Source: Spirochaetaceae bacterium (GTDB lineage: Bacteria; Spirochaetota; Spirochaetia; Treponematales; Treponemataceae). Taken from it: a stretch of 5,261 nucleotides of DNA. Position 1 is the first letter of the stretch. Each line of letters starts with the position of its first letter. Made by a program: the position numbers and the translations under genes. The notes beneath the pieces are model-generated. The model was not told the DNA's origin. It made no database searches and saw only the letters and a program-made list of their open reading frames with translations. Shown piece after piece: positions 1-5,261 of this stretch. The stretch covers positions 1-5,261 of the forward strand of contig JAFNZQ010000112.1 of NCBI GenBank assembly GCA_017382775.1, in the 5' to 3' direction.

Positions 1-773
1 ACCACCGGAGTAACGGAACTTTTTTTAGCCGGCAATGTATGAAGGAACGGCACCAAAAATCCTGTAAAAGCTCCCAAAGCCGCCCCAGCCAAAACGTCCG
101 ACAAAAAATGTGCGCCGGCCGCCACCCGCAACGCAGCTGTAGCCACCGCCACCGAACACACCGTGGGAATAACAACATAGGTAGAAACCCTGTTGGGAAA
201 ATACTTTGCGAAAACATAGGATGTAAAAACGGCCCCGTTGAAAGCCAAAGTTGTATGTCCCGAAGGGAAAGAGCGAAGATAATCTCCTTCATCCACCTTA
301 TCCTCGGGAAAATCGTCACCGTACATATAAGGACGATATCGCTGCACTCCGGATTTAAGACTTTCTTTCAATGTCCAACTCCAAGCTAAAGCCTCGGCAT
401 ACATTATGATTACCGTACTCCATTCCGATTCAGGCAAGGCGCAAAGCACCAAAGGCGCAACCATGGCCGCAACTTGCCCCACGTCGCTTATCATATCGGC
501 CGTTTCGGAAAATCGCCCGGCGGACCATCTATCGAAAGCCCCTACTTCATCGGCATCTCGTTTGCCATCGGTGTATGGTGAAAGAGCCTTGTTTGCCCAC
601 TGGGACACAATAGCGGTCGTGGTAAAACCGGCCACGCCACCACCCAGTAAAATTCCATCCAATGTCCAATCCAAGCAAAAAGGCTTTTCTTGAGGAATGA
701 ATCCCGTTGAATCCAGAGAAAACATCTGAAGAGAAAAAGCAACCAAGAGGAATAAAACAAATATGCGCTTCAT
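1..773 (-). CDS. PAP2-superfamily phosphatase, exported, 3' end cut by window edge
   Basis: Type 2 phosphatidic acid phosphatase/haloperoxidase family. Members remove phosphate from lipid or polyprenyl phosphates such as phosphatidate or undecaprenyl pyrophosphate, with the active site usually on the outer face of the membrane. About 257 codons are visible and the reading frame is still open at base 1. All three catalytic motifs are intact: K-x6-RP at residues 140-148, PSGH at 170-173, and R-x5-H-x3-D with R216, H222 and D226. Residues 1-19 form a basic start plus hydrophobic core typical of a signal peptide. Hydrophobic stretches lie near 40-56, 100-112, 118-133, 174-190, 198-214 and 228-245. 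The start is ATG at 773, with AAGGA six bases upstream, and it overlaps the TGA stop of the preceding gene (ATGA), so translation is probably coupled. It is the last gene of the leftward cluster seen here. The family is clear, but the substrate cannot be read from sequence. Confidence 0.93.
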   Translation of the reverse strand, partial: MKRIFVLFLLVAFSLQMFSLDSTGFIPQEKPFCLDWTLDGILLGGGVAGFTTTAIVSQWANKALSPYTDGKRDADEVGAFDRWSAGRFSETADMISDVGQVAAMVAPLVLCALPESEWSTVIIMYAEALAWSWTLKESLKSGVQRYRPYMYGDDFPEDKVDEGDYLRSFPSGHTTLAFNGAVFTSYVFAKYFPNRVSTYVVIPTVCSVAVATAALRVAAGAHFLSDVLAGAALGAFTGFLVPFLHTLPAKKSSVTPV

Positions 774-1018
774 GAAAATTCCTTTTTCCATCTTTCAATA
801 AAGGCCTCGTAGGCCGCAATGGATGCATCAATGGCTGCATCCGCCACAGGTCCTCGCCCTTCCCAGTCCGCACCCTGGGCGCTGTACAAAGATTGCAACG
901 ATCCTTCCAAATCTTCTATTGTCAAGGACGGATCGCCGGCTCGACGACGTTCCAAAACCCGCATTTCATCCTCGAACAAGCTGCGAAAATGCTCGTCCAA
1001 CCAATTTTCATTTTCCAT
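770..1018 (-). CDS. Small acidic protein of unknown function, 82 aa
   Basis: I do not recognise this protein. It has 82 residues, begins MENENWLDEHF and ends ERWKKEFS. It is rich in Glu and Asp, has no signal peptide or membrane segment, and looks largely helical, with amphipathic stretches near 5-27 and 60-80 around a Gly/Pro-containing middle (WEGRGPV near 52-58). It is probably a soluble cytoplasmic protein. I support it as a gene because it fits the cluster: ATG at 1018 is preceded by a strong AGGTGAGG ribosome-binding site with a 6-nt spacer, the gap from the transporter stop is only 18 nt, and its TGA overlaps the phosphatase ATG. An in-frame GTG at 1030 would add four residues, but it lies inside the ribosome-binding site, so the ATG is preferred. 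It may serve its neighbours in the operon, though nothing in the sequence shows how. Confidence 0.8.
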   Translation of the reverse strand: MENENWLDEHFRSLFEDEMRVLERRRAGDPSLTIEDLEGSLQSLYSAQGADWEGRGPVADAAIDASIAAYEAFIERWKKEFS

Positions 1019-1024
1019 CTGTAT

Positions 1025-1032
1025 CCTCACCT
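1025..1032 (-). promoter_or_regulatory. Ribosome-binding site of the 82-aa gene
   Basis: AGGTGAGG on the minus strand, six bases before the ATG at 1018. It fixes that ATG as the start over the in-frame GTG at 1030, whose codon is part of this site. It also supports the small ORF as a translated gene. Confidence 0.75.
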
Positions 1033-1036
1033 AAAA

Positions 1037-1966
1037 TCATAAGCAACCAAGATTTTTTAGCACAAAAATAAACAAGGCTACGAAAAAAATCGATGTAATG
1101 GCCGAAATCACCACGGAATTTCCCACAATCTCCCAATCGCCACCGTATTCAATGGACAAGGGATAGGCGGAAATTGCCGTGGAAGTGCCGAAAACGAAAA
1201 TCAAAGCCGCTAAACGTTCTCCCCGAAAACCAAGTTGCACCGCCAGCCACACCACAAAAAAGGCAAAAAGGTATCGCACCGCAATTCCTTTTAAAACCGG
1301 AGTCGCCGTTTTTCGCAAACCATTGAAATCAAAAAAAACGCCCAAACACAAAAGAGACACGGGAGTTGTCGCCTCCGAAAGAGTTTCGATGAGCATTACA
1401 AGAAATTTGGGCAGAGGAACATTCAAAATCCGAATGGTCAGAGTAATCAAAAGGGTTACAATAAGAGGATTTTTGATTATCCCCAGAAAGAGCGAAAAGG
1501 AAAACCGTCCCTTCCCCGCCAACTGAAAAAGCAAAATCGCATAGGCATTGGAAACAATCGAAATTACCGAAGCCAAAAAAGCCACCGAATAAGGCAAATA
1601 TCCATAAAGGGAAACGGCGATACTTCCTCCCAATATAAGACAGTTGGAATTTATCACCGAAACGATTACGGACAGGCTTTTAACCGGATTTTTATCCCAA
1701 AGTTTTTTGAGAAAAAACATTAGAACCATTTCCCCGGTGAGGCACAGAAAGGCGAAAAGAAAAAGCTCTCCGTCCATCAACTCCTTCAAATCAACTTTCA
1801 GAAAATTCACCGCTATGAGAGAGGGCAAAAACACATACACAATTGCCTTGTTAAAACCGTTGGTAATCGTTGTGTTCAAAACCTTTGTGCGGCGACAAAG
1901 ATTTCCCAAAAAAAGAATGAAAAGCGTTGGCAAAACGGCATTTACCGCAGTCAGAAAATTTTCCAT
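1037..1966 (-). CDS. AEC-family (auxin efflux carrier-like) permease
   Basis: A 309-residue integral membrane protein of the AEC family (Pfam Mem_trans). These are secondary carriers, and characterised bacterial members move small organic acids such as malate or malonate. Length and pattern are typical, with about ten hydrophobic segments (near 8-24, 40-56, 67-87, 98-120, 126-148, 164-182, 200-213, 224-246, 251-270 and 283-304). Family-like motifs are LNTTITNGFNKAIVYVFLPS at 30-49, INSNCLILGG at 105-114, NPLI at 166-169, TPVSLLCLG at 201-209 and GTSTAISAYPLSIEYGGD at 260-277. The start is taken as ATG at 1966, which overlaps the TAA stop of the kinase gene (TAATG) and has GGTGGAG just upstream. 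A longer in-frame start at 2035 would put a 23-residue basic extension inside the kinase gene and is unlikely. The substrate is unknown, and the kinase next door does not by itself make this a sugar carrier. Confidence 0.92.
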   Translation of the reverse strand: MENFLTAVNAVLPTLFILFLGNLCRRTKVLNTTITNGFNKAIVYVFLPSLIAVNFLKVDLKELMDGELFLFAFLCLTGEMVLMFFLKKLWDKNPVKSLSVIVSVINSNCLILGGSIAVSLYGYLPYSVAFLASVISIVSNAYAILLFQLAGKGRFSFSLFLGIIKNPLIVTLLITLTIRILNVPLPKFLVMLIETLSEATTPVSLLCLGVFFDFNGLRKTATPVLKGIAVRYLFAFFVVWLAVQLGFRGERLAALIFVFGTSTAISAYPLSIEYGGDWEIVGNSVVISAITSIFFVALFIFVLKNLGCL

Positions 1967-3153
1967 TACTCCACCAAACGCAAACCGTTCAAACAAATTC
2001 CGGGACTTAAAACGATATCGGGGGAATATCCGCATTCTTCAATGAAGCTGCGATATTTTCCCGTTTCGGTTTTGGGGAGGAAAACCTGAATCACACCGGC
2101 AAATCCGCCACCGTGAATGCGAGTCACACCTTTTACGTCATTGGCCGCGAAAAAGGCTTCGGTCAGAGCCAAGAAGACGAACATTGGCTGTTCTTCCGGC
2201 TTTTCCGCCACCGATCCGTTTTGCAAAAATTGTGCCGAAGACTTTCCGGAATCACTTACCAACTGCAAAAATCGTGGGAAATCGCCATTATTCAAAGCCT
2301 GAACCTGCTGTTCCACCCGAAGATTTTCCCTAAAATAATGAATTGCCCGCAAAAATGCCCTATCGCCGCATTTTTTTCGAATTTCAACGCCGTTTTTCAA
2401 AAAATCCTCGTAGGCAACCTGACGAAGAACCTCTTTTCCGAAAAAGGCTGCGACGCTTTTCATTTCTCCGGGAATTGCCGAATATTGAGGAGACAAATCC
2501 GCATGATTGCCACCGGTATTCACAATGAGCATTTCGTATCCGAATTTGTCAAAATCCACATCAAGGCGTTGTATTTTCGGATTTTGCGGTTCTTCAAAAT
2601 CGATGTAGACCATTCCGCCGGCTGCACAGGAAATCTGATCCATCAAACCGATTTTTTTCTGCCAGTGGGAATGTTCCGCCGCCTGCTCTAAAAAGGCCAA
2701 CTTTTCCACGGGGATTTTTCCCTCATTAAAATATTCGTTCAAAATTCCGCACAACAACATTCCGAAAGCCGCCGAAGAACTAAGGCCGGATGCGCTGATT
2801 ATATTTCCCGAAAAAGCCGCATCGAAGGAACCGATTTTGAAGCCGTTTTGCGAAAAGGACGATAAAATTCCTTTCAAAAGAGCCACGGATCCCTTTGAAC
2901 CCACAGCCAAATCCGTTAAATCCACGGAAAAATCTTCATTATAAACGGAATCGAAAATGCGGATTTTACCTGTGTCGGTTTTGGAAACGGCCGCAACGCA
3001 ATCCAATCCGATGGAAGCGGCCAAAACCTTTCCGCTGTTGTGATCTGTATGATTACCGCAAATTTCCGTCCGTCCGGGACAGGAAAAAATCTGTTGGGGA
3101 GAACTACCGTAACGATCATAAAACTCTTTTTTCAAACCGGAAAAATCTCTCAT
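1966..3153 (-). CDS. galK: Galactokinase-family GHMP sugar kinase
   Basis: A 395-residue GHMP-superfamily kinase, the usual galactokinase length. It is predicted to transfer the ATP gamma-phosphate to C1 of galactose, the first step of the Leloir pathway, in the cytoplasm. The three GHMP motifs are in order: the sugar-binding motif PGRTEICGNHTDHNSG at 26-41, the phosphate-binding loop SASGLSSSAA at 120-129, and the C-terminal HGGGFAG at 347-353. The likely catalytic Arg28 and Asp172 (GLMDQ, 169-173) are present. The first motif departs from canonical GRxNxIGEHTDY: Glu is replaced by Asn34 and Tyr by His38, while His35 and Asp37 are kept. This resembles a galactokinase-like subgroup I recall from anaerobic bacteria, so substrate specificity is less sure than the fold. 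Its ATG at 3153 overlaps the sppA TAA stop (TAATG), with GGTGG as ribosome-binding site inside the last codons of sppA. No galT, galE or mgl gene is in the window. The gene symbol is provisional. Confidence 0.87.
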   Translation of the reverse strand: MRDFSGLKKEFYDRYGSSPQQIFSCPGRTEICGNHTDHNSGKVLAASIGLDCVAAVSKTDTGKIRIFDSVYNEDFSVDLTDLAVGSKGSVALLKGILSSFSQNGFKIGSFDAAFSGNIISASGLSSSAAFGMLLCGILNEYFNEGKIPVEKLAFLEQAAEHSHWQKKIGLMDQISCAAGGMVYIDFEEPQNPKIQRLDVDFDKFGYEMLIVNTGGNHADLSPQYSAIPGEMKSVAAFFGKEVLRQVAYEDFLKNGVEIRKKCGDRAFLRAIHYFRENLRVEQQVQALNNGDFPRFLQLVSDSGKSSAQFLQNGSVAEKPEEQPMFVFLALTEAFFAANDVKGVTRIHGGGFAGVIQVFLPKTETGKYRSFIEECGYSPDIVLSPGICLNGLRLVE

Positions 3154-4220
3154 TAAAAACCACCATAATAATAGGCCGGAAATTTCACATTATTGCTCAT
3201 AACGTGCTCCATCAATCTTTCTTCCGACGAAAGAGATATTTGCCGAAAAAACCCCTTGGCACCGTGCCAAAAATCGTGCCAAAAATCTTTTTCCACCGTG
3301 CTGATCTCCTGAATCTCTCCGTCGGAACCAAGTCCGCAAGCTTCCTTCATTTGAGTGCAAAAATCTTCCCAAAAAAGCACATCATCCAAAAGTCGAAGAT
3401 TCTTTGCTTGAGCCGCGGTATAAATTCGCCCGTCGGCCAATTCCGTCACCGCCGCCACAGGTAAAACACGACTGTCAGCCACCACCGAAACAAACTGATC
3501 GTAGGCCTCATCGGAAATGGACTGCATTATTTCCCGTTGTTCTTCCGTCAAAGGTTCGTTGCTGCTCAACATTGTTTTGTTCCGTCCCGAATGAAAGGTG
3601 GTAACCTTTACACCAAGACGTTCGAACAAAGCCGTCATATCCACGGAAGTACCGGAAATAACACCAATGGAGCCCACCAATGAATTACGGTTTGCAACAA
3701 TTTTGTCCGCCCCACAGGCAATGTAGTATCCGCCGGAAGCCCCCATTGAACCGATATACGCCCACACCGGACGTTTCGTTTCCTCTTTGTACTTCATTAC
3801 GGCTTTATACATTTCGTCGGATTCGTAAATCGTTCCTCCGGGGGAATTTATTTTAAGCAAAAGGCCCTTGTTTTTCTTGTTTTTCGCCAAATCATCCAAT
3901 GCGGAAAGAAGGTTTTTTTGGTTATAAGTGGAATTTTCCTCTTCGATCACCCCTTCAATATGCAGTTCCCCGATGAAGTCCTTTCCTCCGGGCATGGTAA
4001 CGTTGTTTGTTCCATGGGAAATCGACCGAAATGCGGAAGTGACGGGCTTTTTTTCCGACACTTTACTCCCCACAAAATTGAGAATTCCTCCCACCACAGC
4101 CAATGCAATCACAATCAAAAAAACCACTTGGGATTTATCCGCTTTTTTCCTCTTGGGACTTTCTCCTTGAGGCTCGGAATCCACAATTATAAAGTCCGTA
4201 TTTTCGCTGTTGTCGCTCAT
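3153..4220 (-). CDS. sppA: Signal peptide peptidase SppA, membrane-anchored serine protease
   Basis: A 355-residue SppA of the short single-domain type (peptidase family S49). Such enzymes degrade leftover signal peptides in or next to the cytoplasmic membrane. A charged N-terminal tail (1-30) precedes one transmembrane helix at about 31-51, then the protease domain. The Ser/Lys dyad is visible: Ser162 in GSMGASGGYYIA (157-168) and Lys215 in SGRNK (211-215). Their 53-residue spacing is close to that of the Bacillus subtilis enzyme. Other family marks are INSPGG at 124-129 and VGSIGV at 182-187. The start at 4220 has AGGAGG four bases upstream. The tail after about residue 310 is not a family hallmark and contains a duplicated DFWH (312-319). 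The gene lies 8 nt after the DUF975 gene and shares TAATG with the kinase gene, so co-transcription is very likely. The family and active site are secure. Confidence 0.95.
   Translation of the reverse strand: MSDNSENTDFIIVDSEPQGESPKRKKADKSQVVFLIVIALAVVGGILNFVGSKVSEKKPVTSAFRSISHGTNNVTMPGGKDFIGELHIEGVIEEENSTYNQKNLLSALDDLAKNKKNKGLLLKINSPGGTIYESDEMYKAVMKYKEETKRPVWAYIGSMGASGGYYIACGADKIVANRNSLVGSIGVISGTSVDMTALFERLGVKVTTFHSGRNKTMLSSNEPLTEEQREIMQSISDEAYDQFVSVVADSRVLPVAAVTELADGRIYTAAQAKNLRLLDDVLFWEDFCTQMKEACGLGSDGEIQEISTVEKDFWHDFWHGAKGFFRQISLSSEERLMEHVMSNNVKFPAYYYGGF
3263..3286. repeat. Exact 12-bp tandem duplication inside sppA
   Basis: CGTGCCAAAAAT occurs twice head to tail on the plus strand. Read on the coding strand it adds an in-frame second copy of Asp-Phe-Trp-His, giving DFWHDFWH at SppA residues 312-319. 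A 7-bp inverted repeat, TTGGCAC/GTGCCAA, overlaps its left end (3256-3270). The frame is kept, so the protein is not broken. Confidence 0.85.
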
Positions 4221-4224
4221 AAAT

Positions 4225-4230
4225 CCTCCT
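4225..4230 (-). promoter_or_regulatory. Ribosome-binding site of sppA
   Basis: A perfect AGGAGG on the minus strand, four bases before the sppA ATG at 4220. The TAG stop of the DUF975 gene (4231-4229) overlaps it, so ribosomes ending on the upstream gene finish on the sppA loading site. Confidence 0.8.
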
Positions 4231-4951
4231 ATTCAAAATCCGACGGATGAAGCTGCCCCAATGCCAAAGCCCGCTCTTTCAAATACCTGTATGCGTAAGC
4301 GAATGTCAATTGCGCATAAGGATAAACCCACACCAGCAAAAGCCCGAAAGTTAGGACAGAAAGAAAAAACCACCCCACAAAGGACAAACCCAAAAGGAGC
4401 AAATCCCATTTGTAACCGCGAGTTATGGCAACACTGATTTTCATGGCCTTTCGAACACCCATTTTCGGATATTCCGCCAAAATGTAAAAAGTTTGACTGT
4501 ATGCAAAAATTTTAATAATTCCGGGAATAAAAAGCAGAAAAGACCAAAGAACAATCCAAAGAGTCATCCAACAAAACCCCAAAAGTCCTTTGGCCCAGTC
4601 GGAAAACCCGTCGATGAACATTCGCAAGGTGGGCTTTTCCGTCAAAGGCATTTTCGAAAATTTCAAAAAAAACTTTGCCACAACAAGGGATAAAATCCCT
4701 GTAACCACAAAATTGATGATACTCAAAGCAGAAGCAAAAGGATCGGCGGAAATCTCCAATCCGTAAACCATGGAAAAATTCCAAGAAGAAATATCGCTTG
4801 CGGTGACATTTCCCGGTACACCGCCGGAGGATTTTCTCACCGATGTTGAAGCCATCAAAACAAGAATAATGACAGACACCGGCAAACAACTTTTAACAGA
4901 CCCTTTCAGCCTGAGTTTTCCGGCACTTTTAAATTTTCCGATATCAAACAT
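4229..4951 (-). CDS. DUF975-family multi-pass membrane protein
   Basis: A 240-residue integral membrane protein matching the DUF975 family, whose function is unknown. Hydrophobic segments lie near 22-35, 76-97, 122-146 and 184-212. The family-like core is in the C-terminal half: FIPGIIKIFAYSQTFYILAE at 141-160, then YPKMG, the polar KAMKISVAITRGYKWDLL (168-185), LSFVGWFF (189-196), and a Val-Tyr-Pro-Tyr turn near 209-212. The start is ATG at 4951, with GGGG about seven bases upstream. An in-frame TTG at 4972 lies upstream of the transcription start expected from the promoter and is rejected. It is the first gene of the leftward operon, with a very short predicted leader of about 15 nt. Co-transcription with sppA suggests a role at the membrane near that protease, but this is inference. 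Confidence 0.88.
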   Translation of the reverse strand: MFDIGKFKSAGKLRLKGSVKSCLPVSVIILVLMASTSVRKSSGGVPGNVTASDISSWNFSMVYGLEISADPFASALSIINFVVTGILSLVVAKFFLKFSKMPLTEKPTLRMFIDGFSDWAKGLLGFCWMTLWIVLWSFLLFIPGIIKIFAYSQTFYILAEYPKMGVRKAMKISVAITRGYKWDLLLLGLSFVGWFFLSVLTFGLLLVWVYPYAQLTFAYAYRYLKERALALGQLHPSDFE

Positions 4952-4972
4952 ACAAATACCCCAATGTATCAA

Positions 4973-5001
4973 ATTATACTATATAACCCATATTTTGTCA
5001 A
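4973..5001 (-). promoter_or_regulatory. Consensus sigma-70-type promoter of the leftward operon
   Basis: On the minus strand, TTGACA (5001-4996), a 17-nt spacer and TATAAT (4978-4973) match the housekeeping consensus at every position. The sequence upstream of the -35 box (about 5002-5030) is almost all A/T, as in an UP element. Transcription should start near 4966, some 15 nt before the ATG at 4951. It is the only strong promoter I see ahead of the six tightly packed leftward genes. Confidence 0.85.
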
Positions 5002-5046
5002 GATTTTGGGGAATTTTATTTTTTTAAAAGATTTTTATGTAACCCA

Positions 5047-5075
5047 TTGACATTCTTTTTGTTATATTATACAAT
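5047..5075 (+). promoter_or_regulatory. Near-consensus sigma-70-type promoter of the RNase Y gene
   Basis: TTGACA (5047-5052), a 17-nt spacer and TACAAT (5070-5075; one mismatch from TATAAT) face right. Transcription should start near 5082, giving a leader of about 30 nt before the ATG at 5113. The promoter diverges from the leftward one, and the two -35 boxes are 45 nt apart. Confidence 0.8.
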
Positions 5076-5103
5076 GGTAGCGAAAATTTTGTAAAATCAT
5101 TTT

Positions 5104-5109
5104 GGAGGG
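5104..5109 (+). promoter_or_regulatory. Ribosome-binding site of the RNase Y gene
   Basis: GGAGGG, three bases before the ATG at 5113 (four if only GGAGG is counted). It is a strong site that sets the start of the partial gene at the right edge. Confidence 0.75.
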
Positions 5110-5112
5110 AAC

Positions 5113-5261
5113 ATGCAAACAATTATTTATGTCGTTCTCCCTTTGATTGGAATTTTTCTTGGTTGGATTATTCGTTGGTTTTATGCCAAATTTCAACTGT
5201 CCGCCGTGGAACAACGTGCGGAACGCATAAAGCAAGACGCCCAAAGAGAAGCGGAAGCAGT
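5113..5261 (+). CDS. rny: Ribonuclease Y, N-terminal 49 residues only
   Basis: The 5' end of a gene running off the right edge. The visible 49 residues are one membrane helix (about 4-24, IIYVVLPLIGIFLGW then IIRWFYA) followed at once by a charged helical stretch, QLSAVEQRAERIKQDAQREA (28-47), with the Ala-rich heptad pattern of a coiled coil. That layout matches the N-terminus of RNase Y, a membrane-anchored endoribonuclease that starts mRNA decay and carries KH and HD domains further along. Those domains lie outside the window, so the call rests on the anchor and coiled-coil start, which resemble the spirochaetal form as I recall it. Alternatives are another protein with an N-terminal anchor and coiled coil, such as an ATP synthase b-like subunit. 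The dedicated promoter and strong ribosome-binding site support the start. Confidence 0.75.
   Translation, partial: MQTIIYVVLPLIGIFLGWIIRWFYAKFQLSAVEQRAERIKQDAQREAEA

Noticed and set aside
39..693. Plus-strand open frames in the left part of the window
   Set aside because: They lie opposite the PAP2 phosphatase frame, which carries all three catalytic motifs, and they encode low-complexity basic sequence.
542..873. Other minus-strand open frames over the phosphatase start
   Set aside because: They are out of frame with the motif-bearing phosphatase and end without any domain. The signal-peptide start at 773 is the supported one.
1967..2035. Longer start for the AEC transporter
   Set aside because: It would add 23 mostly basic residues overlapping the kinase C-terminus. 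The TAATG junction at 1966 with GGTGGAG upstream is a better start.
2113..2691. Long plus-strand open frame opposite the kinase gene
   Set aside because: It is fully antisense to a protein with all GHMP motifs, has no ribosome-binding site, and its translation has no recognisable domain. It is a shadow of the coding strand.
2895..3464. Plus-strand open frame of 189 codons across the kinase/sppA junction
   Set aside because: It is antisense to two well-supported genes, and its Lys/Arg/Pro-rich composition is typical of reversed coding sequence.
4952..4972. TTG start adding seven residues to the DUF975 protein
   Set aside because: It lies between the -10 box and the expected transcription start, so it would not be in the mRNA.
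5083..5103. A/T-rich partial inverted repeat in the RNase Y leader (AAAATTTT, then TAAAATCATTTT)
   Set aside because: The only pairing is A-U and imperfect. It is too weak to call an RNA structure or riboswitch, and there is no terminator-like GC stem.
5062..5244. Minus-strand open frame opposite the RNase Y start
   Set aside because: It is antisense to a gene with its own promoter and ribosome-binding site, and it runs through promoter sequence.

Overview
The window reads as ordinary chromosomal sequence from a bacterium, most likely a spirochaete of the Treponema type. That placement is an inference. It rests on the N-terminus of the rightward gene, which looks like spirochaetal RNase Y (one membrane helix followed almost at once by an EQRAERI-type coiled coil), on A/T-run-rich sequence of moderate GC, and on the mix of SppA, a divergent galactokinase and an AEC carrier. 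No 16S rRNA or other definitive marker is present.

Layout: six genes run leftward (minus strand) as one tight cluster. In transcription order they are a DUF975 multi-pass membrane protein (4951-4229), the membrane-anchored serine protease SppA (4220-3153), a galactokinase-family GHMP kinase (3153-1966), an AEC-family transporter (1966-1037), an 82-residue acidic protein of unknown function (1018-770) and a secreted PAP2-superfamily phosphatase (773 to beyond the left edge). Gaps are 8 and 18 nt at most. Three junctions are stop/start overlaps (TAATG twice, ATGA once), so the cluster looks like one operon with translational coupling. It is preceded by a perfect consensus sigma-70-type promoter (TTGACA, 17 nt, TATAAT). 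I see no terminator inside the cluster.

A short divergent intergenic region (4952-5112) holds that promoter and a second, near-consensus one facing right (TTGACA, 17 nt, TACAAT). The second drives the start of a probable RNase Y gene, cut by the right edge.

Functionally, the leftward cluster is dominated by the cell envelope: an integral membrane protein, a membrane protease, a carrier and an exported lipid or polyprenyl phosphatase, with one sugar kinase in the middle. No single pathway ties them together. No tRNA, rRNA, CRISPR array, insertion sequence or phage feature was seen. I found no convincing undescribed system. The items most worth checking are the altered sugar-binding motif of the kinase, the DUF975-SppA pairing and the unassigned 82-residue protein.
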